Positions 1 to 9,212 of a stretch of DNA of 64,000 nucleotides are shown in pieces (position 1 is the stretch's first letter; each line of letters starts with the position of its first letter). A program made the translations under genes and the position numbers. Source of the DNA: Microtetraspora glauca (GTDB lineage Bacteria; Actinomycetota; Actinomycetes; Streptosporangiales; Streptosporangiaceae). The notes below the pieces were generated by a model. It was not told where the DNA came from. It searched no databases and saw only the letters and a list, made by a program, of their open reading frames with translations. The DNA lies in assembly GCA_001570385.1 (NCBI GenBank), contig BBYL01000007.1:124001-188000 (forward strand). Direction: 5' to 3'.

Positions 1-3000
1 TACCCGGCCAGCGTGGAGAGGCGCGCCGGGGATGACTGCAGCTCGGGAACATTCATGGGCCGGACCGTCACCTTGTACGACGGAGCCACCAGCGAGGCCT
101 CGAACACTCCCATTGAGGGGAACGCCACCGAAATCCGGACCTATACCTCAGCCAACGACTTCACTTCAGTGAAGGCCACCTACGACGGCTACGGGCGAAC
201 GACCTCGACTACCAATCCGCTAGGCAAGACGACAACCACGACTTACAGTCCGGCGGTGGGCTGGCCGACCGGCGGAGTATCGGTGACCAACCCGCTCGGT
301 CAGGCCACCACGACCTGGGCGTCGCCTTGGCACGGGCAAGTTATCGGGATCCGCGACCCCGATAACCACGACATGAATGTCGATTACGACGCGCTTGGTC
401 GCACGACCACCTTGTGGACCCCTGGCCAGCCTAAGTCGGCGGGTGCCGCAGCAGCGAGCGTGACGTACACAATCCCTACTGACGCCTCGGGGGCTGTTAC
501 TGCACCTGCGGTTACGGCGACCACTCTCCTGAAATCAGGAATGGGAAGCACGGCGAAGTACACCACGACCTACTCTTACGACGACGGGCTAGGCCGCACA
601 CGGGAAGTGCAGATTGCGTCGCCCACCGGGGGCCGGATCGTTACCGCGACGACGTATGACGGCCGGGGCCTAACCGTGGCAACCGGCGGACCGTTCTACA
701 ACACCGCGGCCCCTGGATCGAAGCTGCTGAACGCGGCCCTGACCGACATGCCGCAGTGGTCCAAGACGATCTATGACGGGCTAAGCCGTCCAACCGCCCA
801 GATCGACATGACCGCCGCGACTGAACTCCGACGCACCACGACGGCCCACTTCGGGGACCGAACCGAGACCACTCCGCCGGCCGGCGGCAAAACGGTGACC
901 TATACCGATAGCGATCACCAGGTCACGAAGGTGGAGGAGTGGAAGGATTCTACTACTCACTACGACACCAACTACGCCTACACAATCTCCGGCCAACTGG
1001 CCAAGCTGACCGATGCCAACGGCAACGTCCGCACTTTTACCTACGACCTGCTCGGACGCAGGGTCGCGGCGCATGATCCAGACGCGGGCGACTCCACCCA
1101 GCGCTACGACGCCAACGGTCAGCTACTGTGGTCGACCGACGGCAACGGGACGAAGACCTCTTTCACCTACGATGACCTCGGCCGGAAGACCAGTATGTGG
1201 ACGGGCGAAGTCGGGTCCGGGACGAAGCTGGCCGAGTGGACCTTCGACACGCTGCAGACCGGCAAGCTGACCTCCGCTACCCGATATGTGAACGGACAGG
1301 CCTACATCGACGCGGTAACTGGCTATGACGCGATGGGCCGTTCCACCGGATCCACCTTAACGATCCCCTCCAGCGAAGGACTGCTCGCCGGCTCCTACAG
1401 CTTCGCGACCACGTATACCTCATCCGGTGATGTCGAGCGGTACACGATGCCCGCTGCGGGCGGTCTGCCAGCCGAGACGCTCATGTCGACCTACACAGAT
1501 CTTGGTCTGCCCTCCGGCCTAACCTCCGACTATGGAGGCGGGTTCACCTACGTCGCCTCAACCGGGTACTCGCAGACCGCACGTTTGATCCAGCGCTCCT
1601 ATGGGCCGAACGGTAAGATCCGCCGAAAGTTGGACTGGGACCCGGCGACAGGCTGGCTCGGCCGAATCACCACTACCAAGGCGGCCGACACCGCGTCCCC
1701 GCAGACCATCCAGGACGACCGGTTCACCTACGACCTCAGTGGTGAGATCACCCGGGTGCTCGACGCTACCTCGGCAGTTGGAGGCAGCCCCGGTCAGTTC
1801 GAATGCTTCGCCTACGACGGGTTGCATCGCCTATCGCAGGCATGGACCACCACCGCGAGCGCGTGCGGGTCCAATACAGCGTCGGCTGACAACCTCGGCA
1901 TCGACCCTTACGCCCAAAGCTACAGCTACGACGGCGTGGGCAACCTCACTACCCTGATCGACGGTGCCGAGACCGCCACTTACACCTATCCCGTAGCCGG
2001 GCCCAGTAGCGTCAGGCCGAACGCGGTCACCGCCATCGCTCGGGCCGGAGGCATCGGAACAGGCACCGATACCTACACTTACGACGACGCTGGGCAACTG
2101 ACCTCCCGCAATGTGGGCGGCAAGAGCGATTCCTTCGTGTGGAACGAAGTCGGCCAACTGGTGAAAGCCACGGTGGACGGCAGTGACACCACGATGGTGT
2201 ATGACGCCGACGGCGAGCGCCTTATCCGCCGAGACCCCGACGGCACGGCCACCTTGTACCTCGGCGCGATGGAAGTACAGGCCTCCGGTCAGAAACTCAC
2301 CGCCACCCGCTACTACACCAGTCCCGATGGCGCCACCGTCGCACTGCGCACCACCCAGGGTGCCACCGGCTTGAAATGGCTAGCTGCCGGGTTGCATGGA
2401 TCCACTCAACTCGCGGTCGACGACGCCTCCGGCAGCGTCTCCCGCGAGCGCTACCTACCGTTCGGCGCACGCCGGGGCACCGACGACCTGCCCTTCACCG
2501 ATCACGGCTTCCTCGGCAAAGTTGAAGACAAGTCGACCGGACTGAACTATCTGTCGGCTCGCTACTACGACCCCAAAGCCGCGAAGTTCGTTTCGGCCGA
2601 CCCTTTGCTCGACCTGCGTCGTCCCCAATGGGCCAACCCCTACGCCTACGCGGGCAACAACCCCATCGGGCTGTCGGATCCCACCGGCTTGTCCGTTCTC
2701 GCCCCTCTCAGCAACGACGGCTCTTCCTGTGGCGGGACCGCGGCGGACTGTGCTGCCCAGGCGTGGGACGAATGTGTAAAGCGCACCCATAGCACAGCAA
2801 AATGCCAACAGGAGGCGATCCGCAACGCCGAGCAACTAGCCAGCGCGGCGTGGAACACCTTCATGAAAATCGTGAAGCAACTGGGTCAGATCGCTCTTGA
2901 CGAACTCGGCATCACGGCAGGACTGAACTGCCTACTAAAGGGCGATCTAGGTGCCTGCGGCGAGACCGCGATCAACATCTTCACCTCCTTCATCGGCGGT

Positions 3001-3969
3001 GCCATCGGCAAACTCGCTGCCAAGTACGGCATGCCTTGGAAATGGGCCAAAGCAGCCGAACTCGCCAAAAAACTGTGGAAACTCGGCGGCGAGGCCATCG
3101 ACGCAGTCAAGGACTGGCTCAACGCGAAAGGCTTCCTCAAAAAAACCCAAGCAGCAATGCAAGCAGCCTGCAAAACGTCTAGCTTCATTCCCGGCACTCA
3201 GGTGCTGATGGCGGATGGCACCCATAAATCCATTGAAGACGTCCAAACCGGCGACATTGTCTTGGCGAGCGATCCGGTCACGGGGCAAACCCGCCCCGAA
3301 CCCGTTCTCGCGCTTACCACCAGCACTGGCGACAAAACCTTAATAAAGATCGCCATCAATACGGGCGGTGAAGGCGATCACCAGAACAACACAGTGACCG
3401 CCACCGACCACCACCCGTTCTGGAGCGCAGACCAGAAGCACTGGCTTAACGCCGACCAACTTCAGCCAGGCATGTGGCTGCGCACCAGCGCCGGCACCTA
3501 TGTCCAGATCACCGCAGTGGCCAAGTGGAGTCGATCGAGCCAGAGAGTTCACAATCTGACGATTGCCGACCTACACACCTACCACATAGCAGCCGGAACT
3601 TCGGACATCCTCGTCCATAACTGTGCAGCTATTGGCTTCAGTGAGGACGCCGTTTCGTCGGCCTTTCAAGGTATGCGGGGAGATGGTGGACATGCGATGC
3701 GCAAATTGATCGACGATGGGCTGATTGCGAATAAGGGAAGTGTTGCCTCTAAGAGGGCTAAATTTGAAGAACTCCTGTCGCCGATCTTGCGTAAGCCTGC
3801 GAAGACCTTCAGTTGGAAGCTCGGTGACACCATGACCCGCGCATTCGCAGGAAAGATTAATGGCCAATGGGTGGTGTCATTTGTAGCAACCAATGGCCCA
3901 TACCAAGGGCGGGTTATCAGTGCATGGGTAGCGACTCCTGCTAATATAGCCAAGTGGGGACTCCAGTGA
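1..3969 (+). CDS. RHS-repeat polymorphic toxin with Hint domain (5' end outside window)
   Basis: The reading frame is open from the first base, so the N-terminus lies upstream. About 860 residues carry many YD/RHS repeats (forms such as YDxxGR and TYDDLGR), which build the toxin-enclosing shell of secreted polymorphic toxins. The RHS core ends near residue 895 with the usual DPTGL signature. A linker and then a Hint (hedgehog/intein) autoprocessing domain follow (residues about 1055-1204, starting SSFIPGTQVLMADG and ending VHNC). The last 114 residues are the variable toxin tip; they contain GGHAMRK and GDTMTRAFAGK, and I do not recognise the enzymatic family. GC falls visibly in the tip, as is usual for exchanged toxin modules. 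The next gene overlaps the stop codon and is the probable immunity protein. Confidence 0.93.
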   Translation, partial: YPASVERRAGDDCSSGTFMGRTVTLYDGATSEASNTPIEGNATEIRTYTSANDFTSVKATYDGYGRTTSTTNPLGKTTTTTYSPAVGWPTGGVSVTNPLGQATTTWASPWHGQVIGIRDPDNHDMNVDYDALGRTTTLWTPGQPKSAGAAAASVTYTIPTDASGAVTAPAVTATTLLKSGMGSTAKYTTTYSYDDGLGRTREVQIASPTGGRIVTATTYDGRGLTVATGGPFYNTAAPGSKLLNAALTDMPQWSKTIYDGLSRPTAQIDMTAATELRRTTTAHFGDRTETTPPAGGKTVTYTDSDHQVTKVEEWKDSTTHYDTNYAYTISGQLAKLTDANGNVRTFTYDLLGRRVAAHDPDAGDSTQRYDANGQLLWSTDGNGTKTSFTYDDLGRKTSMWTGEVGSGTKLAEWTFDTLQTGKLTSATRYVNGQAYIDAVTGYDAMGRSTGSTLTIPSSEGLLAGSYSFATTYTSSGDVERYTMPAAGGLPAETLMSTYTDLGLPSGLTSDYGGGFTYVASTGYSQTARLIQRSYGPNGKIRRKLDWDPATGWLGRITTTKAADTASPQTIQDDRFTYDLSGEITRVLDATSAVGGSPGQFECFAYDGLHRLSQAWTTTASACGSNTASADNLGIDPYAQSYSYDGVGNLTTLIDGAETATYTYPVAGPSSVRPNAVTAIARAGGIGTGTDTYTYDDAGQLTSRNVGGKSDSFVWNEVGQLVKATVDGSDTTMVYDADGERLIRRDPDGTATLYLGAMEVQASGQKLTATRYYTSPDGATVALRTTQGATGLKWLAAGLHGSTQLAVDDASGSVSRERYLPFGARRGTDDLPFTDHGFLGKVEDKSTGLNYLSARYYDPKAAKFVSADPLLDLRRPQWANPYAYAGNNPIGLSDPTGLSVLAPLSNDGSSCGGTAADCAAQAWDECVKRTHSTAKCQQEAIRNAEQLASAAWNTFMKIVKQLGQIALDELGITAGLNCLLKGDLGACGETAINIFTSFIGGAIGKLAAKYGMPWKWAKAAELAKKLWKLGGEAIDAVKDWLNAKGFLKKTQAAMQAACKTSSFIPGTQVLMADGTHKSIEDVQTGDIVLASDPVTGQTRPEPVLALTTSTGDKTLIKIAINTGGEGDHQNNTVTATDHHPFWSADQKHWLNADQLQPGMWLRTSAGTYVQITAVAKWSRSSQRVHNLTIADLHTYHIAAGTSDILVHNCAAIGFSEDAVSSAFQGMRGDGGHAMRKLIDDGLIANKGSVASKRAKFEELLSPILRKPAKTFSWKLGDTMTRAFAGKINGQWVVSFVATNGPYQGRVISAWVATPANIAKWGLQ

Positions 3970-4427
3970 GTAGCCTGTCCGACGCGTTGCGGTGCGACGG
4001 CGTCCAATACATGATCGATCTCTTCCTTGTATCGGACGCTAGGCGGCAGCCTTCTATCGATTTCTCTACCTCGGGCGCGAGTCCTAGGGAGATCCGAACC
4101 TACACATTGGAGCCGGAGGAAGACTACCTGAACGGCCTAGAGGTCTTTGAGTACGATCTCATATTCGATAATCTTCCCGTGAACTTGACTACCTACCTGG
4201 AAGAGTGTCTACGTCGCGCTTGCTGGGCCGGAGTCCTTGCATGGTTGGGGCTCGAGGGTTCATTCCACTACGAGTACTTCTTGACCGAAGATATATCTAA
4301 TCAGATCTACGGGATATGTTCCCGTGGTGGATCTCCAGTGCTTGCTGTGGACCGCGAGACCAGGCAGAGTCAAGATTGGAAATCGATTATTGCGGCGCAT
4401 CGCGACTGGCTGTTTCGTTCACTTTAG
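3966..4427 (+). CDS. Probable immunity protein of the RHS toxin
   Basis: This 153-aa protein begins at a GTG that overlaps the toxin stop codon in a GTGA arrangement; an in-frame GTG at 3954 is an alternative. It is acidic and has no signal peptide or membrane segment. I recognise no domain. A gene translationally coupled to the 3' end of a polymorphic toxin is the standard position of its cognate immunity protein, and GC is low here as in the toxin tip, suggesting they moved together. The assignment rests on position alone. Confidence 0.7.
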   Translation: MSSLSDALRCDGVQYMIDLFLVSDARRQPSIDFSTSGASPREIRTYTLEPEEDYLNGLEVFEYDLIFDNLPVNLTTYLEECLRRACWAGVLAWLGLEGSFHYEYFLTEDISNQIYGICSRGGSPVLAVDRETRQSQDWKSIIAAHRDWLFRSL

Positions 4428-4611
4428 CGATTAAGTGGCAGTTGGAGTCCTGCACGTTGACCGGCCTTGCTGCCGACCTTCTGATCCGTAGCAAGGTCAG
4501 GAATGTCTATAGCCGTCTACCGCTGACGTGAATTCCTGCTCAGAGGCGGTATCTGGCGTCGGAGATTCCAACGATGTCCATGGTCGTCCAGGGCTGGTGT
4601 TAGCACTAGCG

Positions 4612-4860
4612 TTAGCAAGATCGACGGCTTGGCCGCTCATGAGGTAAGGGGGAGCGAACACTGCCGAGATACCGCTTGTCGCTTGCGCCGAACTCTCCAA
4701 AGTTTCGGCGCCCCTGTGTCATGCTCAGCTCGTGGTTCGGCCCAACACGAACTTCGTCAGCATCGTCCTGGCCGTCATCCCCCCAGAAGCACACCGGGCA
4801 GATCTCATACCCACCCGTCTCATCAAGGGTGAGGCAGCCGCAGCAAAGGCAGGGTAAGGC
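4612..4860 (-). pseudogene. Cysteine-rich CPCC-family protein, no usable start
   Basis: The minus strand encodes a peptide with the pattern LPCLCCGCLTLDETGGYE followed by CPVCFW and, later, RRNFGEFGA. This matches the Cys_rich_CPCC family, small proteins with two CxxC-type metal-binding knuckles. No ATG, GTG or TTG lies between an upstream in-frame stop near 4885 and the first cysteines, so the N-terminus is either lost or uses a non-standard start. The 4428-5015 interval holds nothing else I can support. The protein family is clear; whether it is expressed is not. Confidence 0.5.
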
Positions 4861-5015
4861 TGGTCCGCCTTTGGCCGGTAGATGCTAACGAAGGTCACTC
4901 GAGCACCGCTCTCTGTGCAGGATCTCCGAGAACTTTAAGGGTCGGAGTTATGTAAATGTCTCTGCTCTGATTGGGTGATGGTGGACCGGTCTGGGTCTAC
5001 TTAGGTTTGCGTCGC

Positions 5016-6413
5016 CTATTTGGTTTTCTGAACCAGCGTCCCTTGCGTGTCATCCTTGCCGGAAACGAGCATTGCCTGCCAGCCTGGCGGCCATCGATGG
5101 TCAAGCGCCGGATCGGCCACTCGCACCTCATTCAAATCCGCCCAATTGACACCGTTCACGCGCTCAAAATTCGCCTCTCCACCGAATACCGCTTCCGAAA
5201 ATTGAATCCTCGCTCGTAGGATCGCCCCCTGGAACTCGGCTAGTCCCGCAAACTTTGCGTTGTCGAAGTGGGAATCCTCCCGAAAGGTTGATTTCCAGAA
5301 GCAAGCAGATCCGTTAAATGTGGCCCGGTCGAACCAGATGCCCTCTTTGAAAGTTGCGTATTCAAAATTGGCGTCCTTCGAGAAAGTAGCGGCCGTGAAG
5401 CCGGCGCCATCGAGGGTCGATCCATTAAATTCTGCTACATCCAAGAAGGTTACTCCATCGAACACGCTAAAGGTATCGAAGGTCGCATCAGTAAATACTG
5501 CCGCGCCGTCAAAGGCCGATCTTTCGAAGCTTGCATGCCCAACGAAAGTCGCACCCCGGAAGGCCCCTTCGGCGACGTGGCAGTCAATGAAATTAAACTC
5601 GATAAGGGTGGCACCATTCAGATCGACCCGCATTCCTTCCCAAAATCGCAAGCTAGATGGAAGGGGGTCATATTTCTTGAAAGGGCGGTCATCGTGCAAG
5701 TGCTCCCCCAGAATGCGTTGTGCCGTAAGTCGGACTTGGCGCTCTCCTTTCGGGTCGCCGTCTGAGGGAGCATCGCTGGCCGGGGTGCGATGTCGGTCGG
5801 CCGACGCTGTGCGGGCCGCGTGGTAACGGTGACGTGCAGCTCGTAGCGCATCGCGGCGTATCTGATCGGGGGCCGAAATTTTCGGCGGCGTATAGGGCAT
5901 ACGCAGGTAGGCACAGATGACGTTGACGATTGTCTGCCGGTGATCGGGGTTGTCCTGTGCCAGGCGCTCCAATGAATACAGCCCTGCGAGCCGCACGGCT
6001 GCCTTTGGGTGGCCGAGTTGCTCGGCGGCCTTGGTGAACAGGTCAGTAACGCGACGTTCAGTGGCGTCGTGTTGGGCGGCCTGGGCGGTGCGCTCGGCCA
6101 GCGTCGTTGTGACGTGGTTGGCAAGCTCCTGGTGGCGTTGCCGACGGAAGGACAACATCACCGTAACGGCGGCGCCAACGCCAGCACCTGCGGCTAGCGC
6201 AGTGCGAATGGCCTCGTTCCGCGCGGCTATCTGGTCAGGCGTGGTGGGGTTCAGGGGCAGACCGGCAAGTAACCACTGGGCTACTCCGTAGACCACGAGA
6301 GCAATCAGCAGTGCGGTTGGGGCAATCCACCACCAGGCGGCGCGTGGCGCACGTAATGTAACGGGAGAGATAGCCACGGGATGTTGGTGACGCAGTCGTC
6401 GAGATAAGCGCAC
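5016..6413 (-). CDS. Membrane-anchored pentapeptide-repeat protein
   Basis: The protein has 465 aa. The N-terminus has two hydrophobic segments (about residues 29-51 and 72-87) followed by a charged region, an alanine-rich helical stretch and a conserved block (RLAGLYSLERLAQDNP) common in actinobacterial proteins of this type. Residues about 265-425 are pentapeptide repeats with the A(D/N)F-like beat (ATFVGHASF, ANFEYATF, AEFNGSTL), which fold as a right-handed quadrilateral beta-helix. The cellular role is unknown: some pentapeptide proteins mimic DNA, others are scaffolds. It stands alone, with no operon partners on either side. Confidence 0.85.
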   Translation of the reverse strand: MRLSRRLRHQHPVAISPVTLRAPRAAWWWIAPTALLIALVVYGVAQWLLAGLPLNPTTPDQIAARNEAIRTALAAGAGVGAAVTVMLSFRRQRHQELANHVTTTLAERTAQAAQHDATERRVTDLFTKAAEQLGHPKAAVRLAGLYSLERLAQDNPDHRQTIVNVICAYLRMPYTPPKISAPDQIRRDALRAARHRYHAARTASADRHRTPASDAPSDGDPKGERQVRLTAQRILGEHLHDDRPFKKYDPLPSSLRFWEGMRVDLNGATLIEFNFIDCHVAEGAFRGATFVGHASFERSAFDGAAVFTDATFDTFSVFDGVTFLDVAEFNGSTLDGAGFTAATFSKDANFEYATFKEGIWFDRATFNGSACFWKSTFREDSHFDNAKFAGLAEFQGAILRARIQFSEAVFGGEANFERVNGVNWADLNEVRVADPALDHRWPPGWQAMLVSGKDDTQGTLVQKTK

Positions 6414-6426
6414 GCATCTATATCAA

Positions 6427-6936
6427 TTGCCAGGCGTGGTTTCGGTGACGACTATGCGCGATTGTTACACTTGGCCCAAGTGGCCTGTGTGTGCTTCCCG
6501 TCGAGCCCAAGCTTCTCCGACGTCCGCCAAGCTGGTCCCCCGATCTTTCCGAGCCGTCAGTCCGCCATCCTGTTCGTCTTCGTCGGGATGGGCATCAGCC
6601 ACGCCGATCTACCTCAATAAGGTCAGCGTCGCAGCCGATATTCGATGGCAAGCGGACCCGTAGCGCAGGGCCGCTAGGCCCGAGCACCGGAAGCCGCGCG
6701 GCAGCCGATCGCCCCAACCCGCATGGCGAGTACCGGAGTGAGCGATCGTCACGGCCTTGCCGGTGACCCTGCCGGCCTCTCGGGTGCGCGGGCGGTGCGT
6801 GCCCGGACCGGCCGGAGAGCCGCAGCCGGGCACGCAGACCGACCGGCGCGCCCGGCGGGCCGCGCAGCGGACCGCCTTTAATAACGAGAAGAAAAGTTGC
6901 TTTCGATCATGACTGCTGATCTGCCAGGCTCAGGGC
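6427..6936. other. Intergenic stretch with no recognisable gene
   Basis: About 500 bases between the divergent pentapeptide gene and the DUF1877 gene. Short open frames exist, but none has codon structure or motifs I can support. The last 60 bases are AT-richer (around TTTAATAACGAG, 6878-6889) and could hold the promoter of the downstream gene. Confidence 0.5.
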
Positions 6937-7448
6937 ATGGCGGTAACGCAGCAGCTCGTCCGGGTCCCCGAGGTTCTGCTTGCTGAGTGCCGTCGATCGG
7001 TCGAGGAACTTGACCGGCTCTGCTCGTTCGAGCTGGTCCCTAGCCTGGAGCGTCTCGATCTGGACTGGGCACCCACGGCTCTGCTCGTGCCTGCGAACTG
7101 GCTGGCGTTCGCTCCGATTACCTCGCTGCGTTGAGGCGTGCAGTTGACGGTGACGAGGAGGTCAATACGGCCTACCGGCACTATCTCGGCTCGATATGGC
7201 AGCATCCCGTCAGCGCCCTTGATGGACCTGCCGTTCTCCAAGTGGCCAAGGTACTTCGTGGGTTGGCGCCCGATACGGCTTTGGCCGCGCTCCCGATAGA
7301 CCTCTGCGAGGCACAGGCCGCGCTCGGTCAAAGCACCGGGACCGTGGCGGACCCTCACGGCTACGTGGCCAGGCACATTGCCGCGCTACTCGACTTCTAC
7401 GACGAGGCTGCCCGTCGTCGACTCGCCGTCGTCATGTGGTGGGACTGA
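6937..7448 (+). pseudogene. DUF1877 family protein, broken by a one-base frameshift
   Basis: The first frame (from ATG 6937) reads MAVTQQLVRVP through DLDWAPTALL, the typical start of a DUF1877 (YfbM-like) protein. It then runs into nonsense and a stop at 7134. The expected continuation RACELAGV, then LRRAVDGDEE, lies in the next frame from about 7087 and runs to 7448. Adding one C after 7086 joins the two into a normal protein of about 170 aa. DUF1877 function is unknown. Either a sequencing error or a real inactivation would explain it. Confidence 0.75.
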
Positions 7449-8180
7449 TCAGCATTCGGCCTTGCCGAATCCCGCGGCGGCGGCCCAGACGCGTTCGAGG
7501 CTGGTGAGGTAGACCGCTGCGGTCCCGTCCTCGCTGGCTCGTACGTGGATGACGGGGGCTTGAGCCGCTGGGGTGCCGTAGGCGTGGATGTTGACGAGAA
7601 GTGCATCGTCGCCGCGATAGATCGAGTTGTAGAGCACAGTCCGGTGTAGCCGAATCTCGACGCCCTCGACGTCCTGGAGTGGGCGATAGAGGGCGAGGGT
7701 GTTCCTGATCCTGGCGGCCATGACATCGGGGCCGATGCCCTCGTCTTGCCCTCGTATCGCTACCTCGGAGCTGTCTGGATCGCCGAGGAGAATCCGGACC
7801 TGCACGCCTGCGCGGGCTCGCTCACCCAACAAGCGGACCATGCCCGCGTCCTCGGCGAGGAACAGGCCACTGTAAGTCAGGATGTCGATCCTCTCCGCGG
7901 CTTCCTGGAAGACGCGTCGCCAGACGGATTGCGGGACAGCCCAGCGGTGCGGGTAGACGGCCCGGACGTCCTCGGAGATCACCAGGCCTGACGCGACCTC
8001 GGGCCACAGCTCGGCCTCGTCGACCTGGAGGAGATCGGCGACGGCCCAGCGATGCCGCGGGTAGGGGACGCGGCCCTTCAACCAGCGGTTCACCGTCTTG
8101 GGATCGACCGCGAGAGCGGCGGCGACGTCCACAGCGTGGAGCCTGGCAGAAGCGAGGGCGCGGCGAAAGTTCTCACTCAC
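7449..8180 (-). CDS. HTH (XRE-like) regulator with DUF5919/PLD-like C-terminal domain, copy 1
   Basis: The 243-aa protein starts at GTG 8180, which has an AGGAGG ribosome site ten bases upstream; the longer open frame begins inside the promoter. The N-terminus is a short helix-turn-helix (VDVAAALAVDPKTVNRW). The rest is a domain seen in many actinobacterial regulators (YPHRWAVP, YSGLFLAEDAG, VRILLGDPDS, LHRTVLYNSIYRGDD). It resembles a degenerate phospholipase-D/sensor fold without the HKD lysine. A close paralogue lies at 10854-11594, also on the minus strand. It diverges from 8347 across a promoter region with repeated GACGTCC motifs, suggesting autoregulation. DUF5919 is my recollection of the family name. 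Confidence 0.8.
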   Translation of the reverse strand: MSENFRRALASARLHAVDVAAALAVDPKTVNRWLKGRVPYPRHRWAVADLLQVDEAELWPEVASGLVISEDVRAVYPHRWAVPQSVWRRVFQEAAERIDILTYSGLFLAEDAGMVRLLGERARAGVQVRILLGDPDSSEVAIRGQDEGIGPDVMAARIRNTLALYRPLQDVEGVEIRLHRTVLYNSIYRGDDALLVNIHAYGTPAAQAPVIHVRASEDGTAAVYLTSLERVWAAAAGFGKAEC

Positions 8181-8229
8181 GGGGGGCGTACCTCCTGAGA
8201 GATCGGCTCTGCGCGTGACACTAACACGA

Positions 8230-8262
8230 GACGTCCCTAGACGTCCCCTAGTCGTGGTGTAG
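8230..8262. promoter_or_regulatory. Direct repeats of GACGTCC in the divergent promoter region
   Basis: Two head-to-tail copies of GACGTCCC are spaced ten bases apart (8230 and 8240), followed by GTCGTGGTGTAGAG. The same GACGTCC word and a similar GTCGTGTAG sequence recur upstream of the paralogous regulator near 11614-11671. This is the likely operator of the HTH/DUF5919 regulators. The repeat is seen directly; the binding protein is inferred. Confidence 0.55.
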
Positions 8263-8346
8263 AGATTCCGGACCGTGACGGAAGCTCGTTCGGCACGGGG
8301 CCATCGACAACGCCCCAGATCCCCGAGTCGAAGGAGCATCACGAAC

Positions 8347-8688
8347 GTGAATCTGATCGACAGGCAGCAGCGGGCCTATCAGCAGCAACTCTTGGAGGAG
8401 CTGCGCGACGAACTGGAGCCGCGTGGCCTCACCACCGTTCTGATCGTCGACCAGAGCGGACGCCCCACGCTGGAAGTGCCGGACAGCCGATTCCGTCCCC
8501 GCCGGGTCTACGTCCACCTGGCGTTCCTGTGGTTCTACTGGGGCGACCAGGGCGACGAGCGGGTGTCGTGTCTGCGCCTGGTGCCGGCGGCCGACCGGAT
8601 CGAGGAGGCCGCGCGGGAGGGCTGGCACGAGGGGGAACAGGGTGAGATCGGCTTCGACCTGGACAAGGTCATCGGTGCGCACTCCTGA
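8347..8688 (+). CDS. Conserved hypothetical protein, small
   Basis: A 113-aa protein from GTG 8347, preceded by AAGGAG at ten bases. An upstream in-frame start at 8275 would place extra residues across the operator and is less likely. It is glutamine- and charge-rich at the N-terminus and has a hydrophobic block (VYVHLAFLWFYWGDQG). No domain recognised. It overlaps the start of the following GntR gene by 14 bases, so the two are probably co-translated. Confidence 0.65.
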   Translation: MNLIDRQQRAYQQQLLEELRDELEPRGLTTVLIVDQSGRPTLEVPDSRFRPRRVYVHLAFLWFYWGDQGDERVSCLRLVPAADRIEEAAREGWHEGEQGEIGFDLDKVIGAHS

Positions 8689-9151
8689 TTGGCCCGCAAA
8701 GCCCCTGACCGGCTGGCGCGTCTATGCGCAAATCGCCGAACGGCTTCGCCACCGGATCACCTCCGGCGAGTACCCGCCCGGTTCGACTCTGCCGTCAGAG
8801 ACGGTCCTGTCGGCAGAGTTCTGCGTCGCCCGCAGCACGGTCCGCCGCGCATTGACCGCTCTGGAGGAAGGCGGGTTGATCATCACGGTGCCGTCCAAGG
8901 GGCGGATCGTGCGGCCCGCCGGAGGGGAGGCCGTGATCTCGTATCGCTATCAGGTGATCGCACGGAGCCTGCGCGGGCGGATCGAGCGGGGCGAACTCGC
9001 GCCGGGTGACGCGCTGCCCAGTGAGGCCGAACTTCGCTGGCTGTTCTCCGCGGCCCGCAGCACGGTACGGCAGGCGTTCGCGGAGCTGGAGAGCGAGGGG
9101 CTGATCGTGTCCCGACATGGCAAGGGCCGGTTCGTACGCTCCTCGCGGTGA
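8675..9151 (+). CDS. Tandem double GntR winged-helix regulator
   Basis: The 158-aa protein starts at GTG 8675 inside the previous gene. It consists of two GntR-type winged helices in a row (about residues 16-82 and 87-155). Both repeat the same signature: a YxxIAxxLRxRI helix, a PG..LPSE turn, ARSTVRxA recognition helix and a GKGRxV wing. There is no effector-binding domain. Ordinary GntR proteins carry one winged helix plus a ligand domain and dimerise; here one chain may supply both halves of a DNA-binding pair. The 26-bp palindrome just downstream (9159-9184) is a possible target. Confidence 0.85.
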   Translation: MRTPDWPAKPLTGWRVYAQIAERLRHRITSGEYPPGSTLPSETVLSAEFCVARSTVRRALTALEEGGLIITVPSKGRIVRPAGGEAVISYRYQVIARSLRGRIERGELAPGDALPSEAELRWLFSAARSTVRQAFAELESEGLIVSRHGKGRFVRSSR

Positions 9152-9158
9152 CGTTCAG

Positions 9159-9184
9159 GGTGAGACGTCCTAGGACGTCTCACC
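9159..9184. promoter_or_regulatory. Perfect 26-bp palindrome containing GACGTC
   Basis: Two 13-base arms (GGTGAGACGTCCT and its exact complement) abut with no spacer, eight bases after the GntR gene and 29 bases before the HD gene start. It could be an operator, since the GACGTCC core matches the repeats at 8230 and 11614. It could also be a hairpin terminator with a ten-bp stem and a six-base loop, but no T-run follows. I favour the operator. Confidence 0.6.
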
Positions 9185-9212
9185 GGACGCTCTGGGCGCG
9201 TTCGGGGGTTTG

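Noticed and set aside
7131-7448. Separate gene for the second half of the DUF1877 region
   Set aside because: It continues the upstream frame after one base and lacks a ribosome site, so it is one broken gene.
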